Positions 49,001 to 59,738 of a DNA stretch of 64,000 nucleotides are shown here, piece by piece. The position numbers and the translations under genes were made by a program. This stretch comes from Zantedeschia hybrid cultivar (taxonomy: Eukaryota > Streptophyta > Magnoliopsida > Alismatales > Araceae). How positions within the stretch are numbered: position 1 is the stretch's first letter; each line of letters opens with the position of its first letter. Where the stretch lies: NCBI GenBank assembly GCA_030544215.1, contig JARZZO010000011.1, positions 45,877,587 through 45,941,586 on the forward strand, read 5' to 3'. Under the pieces are notes generated by a model. That model ran no database searches, was not told the origin of the DNA, and worked only from the letters and a program-made list of their open reading frames with translations.

Positions 49001-49858
49001 TTTGATGTTGTTGGACCCTTGGAAGACAGAATTGGAGAAATCAAGAAGAAGTCCTTCATCCTCACTGCTACAGAATACTTCACCAAATGGGCTGAAGCAG
49101 AAGCCTTCTCTGATATCAAAGCCTCAACAGTGATCAAGTTCATCAGGCGCAACATTTTGGCCAGGTTCGGAACCCCAAGGGACATCATCATCGACAATGG
49201 ACCACAATTCGTCACCCAGGAATTTCAGGAAATGTGCAATAAGTTCGGCATTCAATTACATCATTCATCTCCATATTATCCACAAGGTAATGGCCAGGCA
49301 GAAGCAACAAACAAAACTCTCATCAGAATCATAAAGAAAACTTGCAAATCACATAATTTCGCAGATTGGCCAGAACGTTTAGTGGATGCTTTATGGGCAT
49401 ATCGCACCTCAATCCGAACTCCTACCGGTCAAACCCCTTTTGCTCTCACATTCGGATCAGAGGCGGTACTTCCGTACGAGTTCCTGATCCCCTCACTAAG
49501 AGTACAATTGGGTCAGGATTTAGATTCCAATGGACATCGGGAAGCTTTGTTGACCCAATTGGAGCTCTTAGATGAAAAGCGGATGATTGCTGCCGATCAC
49601 ACTAAAGTTTATCATCAAAGAATTGCAAGATTTTATGCCAAAAAGATAATTGAACGTAAATTTGAAGTGGGAGAGATGGTCCTAAAACGAACATTCATAA
49701 AATCTTCTGGACCAAGAAATAAGTTGCTTGAAAATTGGGAAGGGCCATTTGTAGTTAAAGAGGTGTATCCTGGGAACACATATAAGTTGGTAAATGAGCA
49801 GGGGCAAGAGTTATCTCCACCATGGAATGGTGTTTACTTGAAGAAGTTCTACCCTTAG
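46016..49858 (+). pseudogene. pol: Tat2 pol: RT, RNase H, integrase
   Basis: One frame throughout, interrupted only by TAG 46325, TGA 46829 (Trp in Tat1), TGA 47417 (Gly in Tat1) and TGA 48668, with no frameshift. RT: VMKKDGKVRMCIDFRDLNQA, FMDGFSGYNQI and the catalytic VYVDDVLIKS. RNase H: LYFDDALNSKGKG (Gly to Asp beside the first catalytic Asp), NNIAEYEALL, ADSQLI. Integrase: VRHCVKCQLH finger, FDVVGP, IDNGPQF, NGQAEATNKT with the D,D,E residues intact. It ends WNGVYLKKFYP like Tat1 (WNGLHLKKYYP). Replication enzymes of the element. Confidence 0.93.
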
Positions 49859-49860
49859 GT

Positions 49861-51480
49861 CACTTATCTTTTGTTTCAAATAGGAATAGGATAGTCGGCA
49901 TGGTGCTACGACCAGTAGGGCTCAAGGTTAGATTTTCATAAACTGGCTCTATTTCTTTTAGACGTTTGGAAAAGGGGAAGTCTTCACACACACTCACGCC
50001 TATCATTAAGGAGAAAATAACGAATGCGTCAAGGAGAACGAAGACCAAGCTTAAAAGGTTTTCCATCTTATTCGGCCAAAGTCGGGGAACCGTGGCCTCA
50101 CGGGAGGACTCTCGAGCCCGTCTGCCACCTTAGTAGGAGGAAGTCAAATAAAGAAATCAAAAGCAAAAGCCACATCAAAGGCAAAAAGAAGCAAAAGCCT
50201 CCAGACCAAATGTCAAGTCGAAAAAAGGAGACAAATGAAGAAAAGGCCTACAAAGTCAAATCTCAAAACAAGGCCACAAAGAAAAGAAAAGGAAAAGAAA
50301 AGAGATCAAATCCCAACAGGCAATAGGGTGGAGGAAGGATAATCCCTGAGGTCAACTAACCCTCTCAAGCGGCTTATCTATTCATTCTTTTTATTTTGGG
50401 TGTTCTCTCTTCTTCTTAGTGAAGTTGAAGTGAACCAAGATTCAAAAGTTAAATGGAATTAATGACATGGCAAATTTAACTGTCACACTTCCCCAAACCA
50501 AACCTTCTTAGAAAAGAAAAGGTATGTGAAGTCTAGTCGAAAGTTCTTTTGATTTGTGTACCATGTCGATTTTTAGAGTCTATCAATTTTCCTTGAGACT
50601 TCGGGCTTAGGTCAACGCAAGCGGTTTACCGAATGGTACGACGCCGCTAATTCCGGGTTAGCGTCGCGCGGTTGGCTATTAGGGTTCCAGGGTGGTCTAT
50701 CATTTACTAGTTAAGTTGTGAGGAAAGAGACCCGGGTCGGGCAAATCATTTATCGTTGATATGTTTTTGAGAATAACTTGTTGGTCGGGAGCAGTTGGGA
50801 GCCAGAGCTAGGTGTGACGGTATTGTCATCAGCATAAGACTTAACCGGGTGGATTCTGGTTGAGGACTATTAACGACCCAAATCGGCTTCAGTATGCGCA
50901 TAGGACGCCTGGGGAGTTCAGCAAGGGACATTTCAAAATCAAAAAAATATATATATATTTTAAAATCCAAAAAAATCACATATTTCAAAATTCAAAAAAA
51001 AAAATCACATATTTCAAAATCCAAAAAAATTACATATTCACATATTTCAAAATCCAAAAAAATTACATATTTCAAAATAAAAAAATCACATATTTCAAAA
51101 TTCAAAAAAATAACATATTTCAAAATACAAAAAAATTCACATATTTCAAAATCCAAAAAAAATAACATATTTCAAAATAAAATAAAATAAAAAATAAAAA
51201 CAAAAACACACACACACACACATTCATCTGTATGAATGCTTGTCATTTTGTACATACAAATTGCATATGCATGATTGTATGCCGCATATTTCTTTATTTA
51301 CTTATGTCCGTTTAATAAGACAAGGCTCCCTGACTCGTCGCCAAGCCTAGAATGGTATTCATCTTTCAGAGCAAGGGGCTAAAATAAACTATTAAAATAA
51401 CATTCTTTCTCAGTGGTGTTGTGCAGGAACAGGCAATGAAGAAAATCAAGTTCAGTGTCAATCACAAAAGTCAGGAATAC
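49861..51480. other. Tat2 convergent spacer between pol and antisense gene B
   Basis: Non-coding. It holds about nine units of ACATATTTCAAAA plus an A-rich spacer (50935-51185), then a CA-rich microsatellite near 51200. A Lys-rich plus frame at 50024-50326 has no counterpart in Tat1 and is not accepted as a gene. Confidence 0.7.
50935..51185. repeat. A-rich tandem repeat, ACATATTTCAAAA units
   Basis: About nine units of 25-35 bp. The Tat1 counterpart is 6705-6925, on the opposite strand of the window but the same strand of the element. Confidence 0.85.
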
Positions 51481-51571
51481 AACATCATCATCAGGGGCAT
51501 ACCCCTGCATACAACATCATCATCAGGGGCATACCCCTGCATCAAACAATATCTTCAGGGGCATACCCTTG
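51481..51571. repeat. Triple palindromic repeat in gene B 3' region
   Basis: CAGGGGCATACCCCTG at 51492-51507 and 51524-51539, with a slightly decayed third copy at 51556-51571, in units of about 32 bp. Each is a 6 bp stem with a CATA loop. Confidence 0.85.
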
Positions 51572-51673
51572 AATCTACAAACTCACATCACTCTCACATC
51601 AAAAACCTCTACCACTATCTCCTGCTCCTTCATCCGGGAACGGCGGTCGTCGACGATTGCTGCTGCTATCCTC

Positions 51674-54600
51674 TCAATGACGTCTCTGACTTGGGGCTGG
51701 GGATTGAGAATGGAAAGAGTGATCAGGGAAAGGGAAAGGAAACTCAAATCCAGCCTGTAAACCAGCAAAAAAGTCAAAATCACCAAAAGTAGAACCACTC
51801 GAATAAGTCGACTGGGCATGAGGAGCTGTAGGTGGAACAAAAGACATAGAAGGATGAGTGGAAGGAGTTGTCGGGTAAGTGGAAGGAGCAGAAGGATGAG
51901 TGGAAGGAGCAGTCGGATAAACAGAAGGATCCGTCGGATAAGTGGGAGGAGCTGGCGGATAAGTAGAAGGGATCTGAGTACCTGGGTACGGCGGGTACCC
52001 AAAGTAAGCCTGGCCACCTGGATGAGAAGGGTGGACTGGACCTCCAGTACGTGAATGGGGCACGCGACCTGTTCGGAGCTCACGGCCCTTCATAGAAAGT
52101 TGATCTCTGATCATTTCATATTTTCCCTTCATAATGAAGAGCTTTTCCCGAGCATCAAGCAATTCTTTCTCCAAATCCTTCACCTTGGACTCTGCCACAA
52201 ATAAGCGTCCAGGCACAGTAATGTCGCCCATGGTCTCCAGGCGTCGCGTTAGTTGTTCCACTTGGGCCGCATATAAAGAAGATTGACCTAGTGCCCTCTC
52301 CAACTCCACCCTCTGCATCATGATCAAATCCACAGGTCAAATCACTGTTCATGGCAAAAGATTGAAAGAATTCAAGCAAACTCACTGCTTGGGCAAGTTC
52401 CGTCTCTCTAGTAGTGGTACGGGCAATGGCCTCCTCCAAACGCTGCTCCAAGTCTGAGGAAGAAGTAGGGGCACGAGAAGAGTTGGCCCCGCTTCCACCG
52501 CCAATGGCCTGAAAACGTTGCAATTCTGCCTCCTATAAGATGATGAGAAGTGATCAGGAAGAAGCAGTCAAGACAAAAGGAAAGGTGCAGAAATATACCA
52601 TGGTACGAATATGCTCCCTAAGTTGAGAATTCTCAAATTCAACTGTGGAAAGCTGGTTCTCTAATCGACGGACCGCTTGGTCCACCGGCATCTGTATGCA
52701 TAAATGCTGAATTACGATCTCAAATGAGGGAACCTGAAGTTAATAGTCAAACTACTCACCACACGAGAATCCAGCTTGAGGCGGTGAGCGTAACGGTGGG
52801 AGAAGTCATCCAAATACAAGGAACTGTCTTGAAGGCTGCAAACACGACAGAGTTGAACTCCGCCCCTCCTCCAAGCCTGACTTGTCTCCTCGTGAGTGCG
52901 TACCCAATCTTGATTCCGGCTCCTAGACTTCCTATGAGAGAGACCAGCAGATCCCATTGAGGGAATCTCCACCCGATCCTGATGCCAGCCTAAGGTCCTC
53001 ATCACTAGTTGTAGATGAAGAGGCTCCACCACATTGATGCAATGCAACCAAATCATTCGATTTAATAGAGGTCTCCCCTCAAGTACCCACGGTTGATCAT
53101 CATCAACCTCGTCTGTGTATGGAGTCCACTGGACCTACACGACATCATTAAGAAAGGATAAGATCGAAATGAGGATTGATATTGAGTCCAAAAGGAAATA
53201 CCTGATGATGCGGGAAGTTATCAAGGAAGCTTCGAAACTCTTCCACTCGGCCAATCAAAGGACGTCGTCTATTAGTGGGTATGTCCCATCGACACAGCAG
53301 AGGCACAAAATTGTAGCGGTCCCATGAAAGCTGAGGACGGATCGGAGGCATGTGATGATAACCCCAAATCTACAAAGTTGAAAAATGTCATGAATTAATA
53401 ACACAAGAAATAAGGAGATGAGTCTGAGAAAACAAACCTGAAGAAAATGAGTAAAACCGCGCATGCTGGTAGAGTGATCTGTATAGCGAGGAAGATGGAC
53501 AAAGAGATGGGCCAACATAGCTGCACCCTACGCAAAAGTCCCTACTACGTCTAAATCAGTCAAGAGTAGCAAAAATTTGCAATTGACCCGATCTACTGTA
53601 GTGGCAAATAAACGATGTCCAAAGAAGAACAATATGAAAAGACGAATCTCTTATCTTTTGAGCGACCGCCAAAAATAGCACTCTCATATACTCGCTCCTG
53701 AAGGTCGTCGAGGTCGTCTGATGGACCTCGTCGCAAGTTGCCAAGACCAATCGCCTCAGGAAGCCGGCCTAAAGATATGGATGTCATGGGACCCTGGGCT
53801 CTCGCAAAGTCGGCTCCTAGCAGTTCATGGATAACTGCGCGGTAGTCGGCTCGTTCCTCTTCCACTACTGGATTTCCATGAACTCTGAGACCCGTAATGT
53901 ATGCAACATCTTCTAGGGTGGGAATCATATGTCCCCATGGCATGATAAAGGCTCGGCAATCTTCATCACATCGCTCTCGTAACACCTCAATATAACTCGC
54001 ATCTACCCAGAATGGGCGAACGGAGAGCAAGGCCTCAAATCCCATCACATCAATTCGTTGTTGTTGGCGCACTGGCAAAACATAGTACCATGTCCAGACA
54101 AGGTTCCATGAAACTCGGCTTCGAATTCGTCCGAGACCCTGCAAAGTTATCAAAAAAGAAATCCACTTGTCAGACACCGGAGACCAGGGACCAGAGGCCG
54201 AAGGAGGATATCAGACGGCCACTTAACTGGCCGTCTGGAAACAGACAGCCACAAACCTGGCCGTCTGGATCCAGACAGCCACTTATCTGGCCGTCTGGTC
54301 CAGACGGCCACTTATCTGGCCGTCTGGTACAGACGGCCACCTCTATGGCCGTCTGAACCAGATGGCCATCTCTTTGGCCGTCTAGTGCAGACGACCAGCT
54401 ATATGGCCGTCTAGTCCAGACGGACATCTCTCTGGCCGTCTAGAACAGACGGCCACTTTTATGGCCGTCTTTGACGGCCATCTCTAGGGACGTCTGAACT
54501 AGACGGCCACCTCTATGACCGTCTGGTACTGAGACGTCCACTTCAGTAGCCGTTTGAGCCTTTTATAACAAAAAGTGGTACCTGTCGTGAATCTGAAGTC

Positions 54601-54887
54601 GATTTCGTCTCCCTAGTGACCTCCGTGTCACCTTCGTCTTCCCCGGCATCATCATTGTCGCCGTTGTCGGCAGCATCTTCCTCGTTGCCCGCATGCTCAT
54701 CATCTCCGTCAATTTCTTCATTCTCTGGGGTATCGTCACTCGGGCCGTGGGAGCTCCTCTCGTGTTCCCCCATTGCGTAATCATCCCCCATATCTGGATT
54801 TGGAGGTTGGACATCATCCTCCTCTGGGTTGTAACGGGTAGATGTTCGTCGGAGGCGTTGAACACACTGTTTGAATCGCCTATTCAT
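51674..54887 (-). pseudogene. Tat2 antisense gene B: PMD plus coiled-coil protein, seven exons
   Basis: Exons read from splice sites on the minus strand: 54887-54582, 54138-53438, 53369-53202, 53134-52760, 52691-52599, 52532-52386, 52312-51674. Introns are GT-AG and phase 0, matching Tat1 gene B exon for exon; exon 5 is 93 nt in both. Exon 1 (MNRRFKQCVQRLRR) becomes strongly acidic. Exon 2 holds the PMD core (AFIMPWGHMIPTLEDVAYIT, then GLRVHGNPV). Exon 4 has MIWLHCINVVEPLHLQLVMR, like Tat1 MWLHCLNEIEPLRLRLVMR. Exons 5-7 are coiled coil, and the C-terminus is a Y/H-P-T-x-P-S repeat. Defects: exon 2 is 701 nt with a frameshift near 53650 and an in-frame TAG near 53527. Function unknown; possibly an anti-silencing factor by analogy with MAIN/MAIL1. 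Confidence 0.82.
54200..54550. repeat. Hairpin modules in intron 1 of Tat2 gene B
   Basis: About nine CAGACGGCCA...TGGCCGTCTGG units, period about 38 bp, inside the intron 54581-54139. Confidence 0.88.
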
Positions 54888-54965
54888 CCTGAGAAAAGCT
54901 AGATGACTGAGAAGAGGGTTGTGGCAAGAAGATTTTGAAAATGAAAGGGATTGAGGAAAGGGGGG

Positions 54966-54973
54966 TTTTTATA
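54966..54973 (-). promoter_or_regulatory. TATA box of Tat2 antisense gene B
   Basis: Minus strand GGGTATAAAAACCCC lies 80 bp upstream of the ATG at 54887, a textbook TATA position for transcription from about 54940. Confidence 0.7.
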
Positions 54974-54984
54974 CCCACTGCTTC

Positions 54985-55170
54985 TTTAGACGGCCAACAA
55001 GATGGCCGTCTGAAGGTTCAGACGGCCATGAAGCTAGCCGTCTGAATAGGTTAGAAGGCCAGCTAAGTAGCCGTCTGGATTTCAGAAGGCCAGCTAGCTG
55101 GCCGTCTGGACTAGACGGCCAGTCTGGTGGCCTTCTGTTTTCAGACGGTCATATCTTTGGCCGTCTGGTT
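54985..55170. repeat. Hairpin modules between Tat2 antisense genes
   Basis: Five or so TAGACGGCCA/TGGCCGTCTGA units just upstream of the gene B TATA box. Matches the Tat1 cluster at 2828-3412 in position. Confidence 0.85.
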
Positions 55171-55259
55171 TCTTCTCTCACCACTCAACTTTACTCAATC
55201 ACGGGACAACTCAAAATAATTTCTCTTATTCATCTTAAATAATGGGGCAGGCCCGTACA

Positions 55260-55265
55260 TTTATT
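55260..55265 (-). terminator. Poly(A) signal of Tat2 antisense gene A
   Basis: AATAAA on the minus strand, about 60 bp after the stop at 55323 and a long C/T-rich tract, as in Tat1 gene A. Confidence 0.5.
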
Positions 55266-55322
55266 CCTTAAAAAAAAAAAACAAAAAGAAGAAGAAGAAG
55301 AAGAAAAGAAAAGAGAGAGACA

Positions 55323-56731
55323 TCAATCTAATTCAGCTGGACGCCTCCGGGCGAAATAAGAGGGGATTACTGGACGTATTGTCTTGAGATACTCTATGTA
55401 TCCTAGAATCTTAACATAATCCTCTCGCACGTCTATAGTACCTTTGCATCCAATTGAATATTTGCGCCAATTCTTTCGTGAATTTCTTAAGAGTTCGGCA
55501 TCTTCTTCAGAACCCAGGATCCGAGGGAGGATCATGTCATTAGTCAAGGCTGAATAAGGAGTTTGACGAGGAAGTCCATACTGGAGATAACAACGGTGAG
55601 CCTGATATAACACTGTTTCTGTTGCACCAACAAGCCAGAGTTCATGTTTCTTGCGTGCACGTACTTGAGAGATTGTGTTGCGGGATATCATGGGAACAAA
55701 AATAAAGTCTTCGGCATTCATGAAATTCAGATGATCTCGCCAATCGTCCAGAGTTTTCAGATGACCTGTCAAATTCTTTACCATATCTTCAGGACCAAAC
55801 AACGACCTCACAGGAAACATAGCACTACGACAGAAAATGCGAGATTCATTTTGTGGTTCCAATGAAAAATCAAACTTCAAATGCATCTCCATCCACAGTT
55901 GCAACAAAAAGAGGCTCCCTTGAGGGTTCCCGCCCATGCACAGACTGCTCAATCCGCTGTACAGATGAGCCACGAGAGCGCGGGCTATAGAATAGCCCCG
56001 CCAAAGCAAAGTAATCACTCCAACATGATCATAAGAGAGCACATCACCAGAAGAAGGAAAAAGTAAGGTCCCACCAAGGCAGAGACTCAGGCCTTGCATC
56101 AATCGCTTAGCATTTACTTCCCGGGACCTCACTTTATCAATAATCCACTTGGTCAATCGATTGAGTTGAATTCCCCGTTGACTAGACATCGATCAGACCA
56201 CTACCTCATCTTGGACTATGTCACTCATAATCTCATCCCAAGATGGTAGCTGGTGCATGTCACCTTCCTCCAAGTCCTCCCATCCGAACAATAACTTCAC
56301 CTCTTCCACCAATATTGTTGCCTCAAATTCTGAAAAAATGAAAGTATGTGTGTGCGGATGCCATAATTCCAGAAGAGCTCCTAATGCATCCCAACTCCAC
56401 CACATCTTCTCGAGGTGTTTGGCAAAAACTACCAAGCGGATAAGGTGCCATGGAAGCATGAAAGTCCGCATATCAATGGTAATGCAATGCATCAAAGTGA
56501 CCAACCAAGTGTAATGGATTTCATGGCGTGGGCCAGGCAACCGCGACAGTGCCTAAAAAGGGAAAATACTTCAAGAGGGGAAGAAGGAAGAATAAAGGAA
56601 GTGATCTTACGTGTGCATACCTGCCCAAGAGCCACGCGGTTGCTAAGATGACCCTCGATCTCGGTCAAAACATCAGGCGTGCGAAGTATGAAGCCCAAAG
56701 GTAGCCTTTTGGAGGAAAAAGAGGACGCCAT
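55323..56731 (-). pseudogene. Tat2 antisense gene A: PMD-like protein, two exons, one stop
   Basis: Exon 1 is 56731-56621 (37 codons, MASSFSSKRLPLGF), ending GGGCAG|GTATGC. Exon 2 is 56552-55323 after CCTTTTTAG, phase 0, 409 codons plus stop. The only break is TGA at 56195-56193, one C-to-T from CGA. Motifs: WSWDALGALLELWHPHTHTF, an ILVEEVKLLFG block, and LWLVGATETVLYQAHRC. The first resembles the plant mobile domain/DUF7745 opening. It has no signal peptide or membrane segment and no recognised catalytic residues. Homologue of Tat1 gene A (1276-2608). The best preserved of the four antisense genes. Confidence 0.8.
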
Positions 56732-57875
56732 GAGAGGTTGGAAGGGTCCCGTCCAAGCTTTCTCGCACTTATTTTAAATCAAGATGCGGATAGAGATGCA
56801 CTTCCATGCACCGGAGTCCTACAATAAAAGAAAAAAAAAAAAGAAGCATAAAACCGTCAGACGGCCAGGACGATGGCCTTCTGATGCTTCAGACGGCCAC
56901 TAATCTGGCCTTCTGATGCTTCAGAAGGCCACCAGTCTGGCCTTCTGATGACAAAACCAGACGGCCAGATAGATGGCCTTCTGACGCTTCAGACGGCCAC
57001 AAGTCTGGCCTTCTAATATTTCAGAAGGCAACCAGTCTGGCCTTCTAATAGAACCTTCAGACGACCAGATAGATGGCCTTCTGATGCTTTAGACGGCCAC
57101 TAATCTAGCCTTCTAATGGAACCTTCAGACGGCCAGATAGATGGCCTTTTGATGCTTTAGACGGCCACAAATTTGGCCTTCTGACAAAATAAATCTAAAA
57201 AATTTTGAAAAAAAAAATAGAAAAAATTAGAAAAATGTGTGCTTCTTACTTTATTGCTGATATAATGATTCTAACATCTGATTTTGCAGGAAGAAGAAGA
57301 TTGAAGAGTCTGCATTAGTTTAGAAAAAAAAAACTAGAGGCTAATAACTTAAGACACATAAATCCGGAGTTCCCCTTTAACAAAAATGATGATGGATTTA
57401 TGAGGTTTAAGTTATTTGAAAAGCCTAGAATAAATCCTCCAGTGTCTTGCATTAGATAGGTTTTTTATTTTAAACCCAGCATGCATCATCCATTCATTCA
57501 GCATACCATTGCAGAGGAGTGTAGGACCCTATCGCCTGTGCTTTGATCATCCAGTGTTGGAATCTTTTATCGTCTGCGCAGTATTTTGATTAAGTCTTGG
57601 AATGCACCTTCTGCGTCTTTGGTTGTCCTCCCTTAAACTCCTTCAACCGGACATGCGTCCCATAGTGTGTCGGAGACTCGCGACAATTGCCAGAGGGCCT
57701 CCTGGGTTGTAGTTTATGGGTACACAACCCTTTTTCATCATCATTCCTAGCTTGTATCACCATTGTTGTCAGACTTTAGCAGGTTCCACCTCAGGTGGAG
57801 TGGTCCAAAAAGGGGTGTAGTGTCCGTATCATCCACTTATCAGTCTGCCGTGCTCCCCTGCAAAGAGGATTCCAC
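56732..57875. other. Tat2 spacer between gene A and 3' LTR
   Basis: A TATA-like TTTAAAATAA on the minus strand lies near 56775-56784, about 45 bp upstream of the gene A ATG. Hairpin modules run at 56855-57185 (CAGACGGCCA...TGGCCTTCTGA). From 57186 to 57875 no gene is seen; AAAGGGGAACTCC on the minus strand near 57375-57390 is shared with Tat1 at about 667. Confidence 0.6.
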
Positions 57876-57885
57876 GGAGGGGAAG
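57876..57885 (+). promoter_or_regulatory. Tat2 polypurine tract
   Basis: GGAGGGGAAG, one base before the 3' LTR start at 57887. Confidence 0.8.
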
Positions 57886-57886
57886 T

Positions 57887-59668
57887 TGTAGACACCCATT
57901 TTTGGCCCATTCCATAGACCGATTTGAGCTTTATTGTGTTAACGGGCGGGCCTTCGTGTTGATCTTTTGTCATTTGGACTCCTTGAAATTTAATAAAAGT
58001 GTTATCACAAAACGTTCATTTTTCAAAAAAAAAAAAAAGGGTGTATGATTTCAAAACTTTTTTTTTATTTTTTGCATTTGGATTTCAAAAATATTCATTT
58101 TTTAAAAAGTTTTGTCAAGTCCATCAGGTGGCCAGAGTGCTGGCTGTCTAATCCTTTAGACGGCCACATTAGTGGCCGTTTGAAGTTCAAATGGCCAGAT
58201 AGCTGGACGTCTGAACATTCAGACAGCCAGAAACATGGCCGTCTGAACATCCTTCAGACGGCCACCTTCCTGGCCTTCTAAGATCAGACGGCCAGGTTGC
58301 TGGCCTTCTGAGTTAAGACGGCCACTTTCCTGGCCTTCTGAGTTCAGACGGCCAGTTTGCTGGCCTTCTGAGTTCAGACGGCCACCTTCTTGGCCTTCTG
58401 AGCTCAGACGGCCAGTTTGCTGGCCTTCCGGCCAGTTTGTTCGCCTTCTGAGTTCAGACGACCACCTTCTTGGCCTTCTGAGTTCAGACGGCCAGTTTGC
58501 TAGCCTTCTGACTTCAGACGGCCATTTTCTTGGCCTTCTGGGTTCAAACGGCCAGATTGCTAGCCGTCTGATCCTTTAGACGGCCCCTTCTTTGGCCGTC
58601 TGATTGGTTGGTTTTCCATGATTATCTTAAGCATTTTTTACGCCTTTTTCTCGGATTTTTGACCATATCTTCCGCATTTTCTCACCCTAGTGGATTAAGA
58701 TGAAGATGATTTAGGGCTTAGGTGTCAATTTTTGATTGGTTTTGGTTTAGATTTTGTTGAAGAGATCTCTATCCAACCTTCTTTATCCTCATCCATTGGC
58801 CCATGAAATGGGGGCTTTCTAGGGTTTTAACTCGATCTCCTTTGCCTATTTAAGCTCTCTTTCATCTTGGGAACGCCCCTAAGGAGGTTCACTAGGGTGA
58901 GGGTACCATTTTACATCAAAAGAGAGAGAAAAGAGTGATTTCAAAGTCTAACATTAGACCTCTTCTCTGGAGCTCGTGGGAAGGAAACAACTATGGAGTC
59001 TTGGAGGCTCTAAGAAGGAAGAATGTGCTGTCAATTTTATGCCCATGCGACACTCTCTCCAACGTCGAAAAGGGAACCCTACTCTCCTCTCTCATTTATC
59101 ATTTTTATCGTTCTTTTCATAGTACCATACATGCATGCACAAGTTTAGGATTTTGTCTATGTTTAGATTCCATTTACACACACATGCACTCATGATTAGG
59201 TACCTTAGATCCTTGCTAAGGGGTTTGTTTTGATCCAAAACATCAAAAAACGAGAAGGTGGGTGACCATAACACTTGGTCACTCATCCTTCTCACCCACA
59301 TATTCGGTAAGCTCACCTCTAATTGATACATCTCTTTTGCTTAATGAACGGATGCTATGCTAATTAAGAGTCTAATGGGTGTCTTAATTCATGATTAATT
59401 TGCACGAAATCAAAGCGTGAGGCCCCGTTTTCTTGGCCGGCCGAGGAGAAGGGAGTATAGACTACAAATTCTGCTGCGCATGGATGTCTTGTAGTGTCAT
59501 TCGCGATCAAGGGAGTCCCTCTGGGTCGAGGTAAAACACCCTGGCTATCACCATTTTAGTTCTTGGTGTTTTAGTTCATCAAGTCATTTGTTCTTTATTT
59601 TGGGTTCGTAGCCACGGAGGTCGGTCTCTGCTCACCAGTTGAGCGCGGGGTCATTTCCGGCGCCTACA
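57887..59668 (+). mobile_element. Tat2 3' LTR
   Basis: Starts TGTAGACACCC and ends CGCCTACA, followed by GACAT. It carries the hairpin array at 58130-58610 with a unit number different from the 5' LTR. Confidence 0.95.
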
Positions 59669-59673
59669 GACAT
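59669..59673. repeat. Tat2 target site duplication, right copy
   Basis: GACAT, identical to 40014-40018. Confidence 0.9.
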
Positions 59674-59738
59674 ATCTAGAACAATGCGCCTCATCCAGAA
59701 CACTCTTGCGCACCTCCTCCTCTGCTGGAACATAAAGT
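59674..59738 (-). pseudogene. Chromovirus pol, continuation beyond Tat2
   Basis: Removing Tat2 and one GACAT joins this stretch in frame to 40018. It encodes the segment before the integrase zinc finger (EEEVRKSVLDEAHCSRYV) of a del/Tekay element. It is cut at 59739 by the CopC LTR. Confidence 0.82.

Larger units (their letters stand above)
40019..59668 (+). mobile_element. Tat2: full-length Tat-lineage gypsy retrotransposon
   Basis: LTRs 40019-41831 and 57887-59668 have TG...CA ends and perfect GACAT duplications. Between them are PBS 41838, gag-pro, pol to 49858, an A-rich spacer, antisense genes B (54887-51674) and A (56731-55323), and a PPT at 57876. The size of 19,650 bp is among large Tat/Ogre-type elements. 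The LTR pair differs by scattered substitutions and by repeat-unit number (1813 versus 1782 bp), so insertion is moderately recent. All coding frames carry stops. Confidence 0.95.

Noticed and set aside
50024..50326. Lys-rich plus-strand frame downstream of Tat2 pol
   Set aside because: Low-complexity A/G-rich sequence with no Tat1 counterpart and no recognisable domain.
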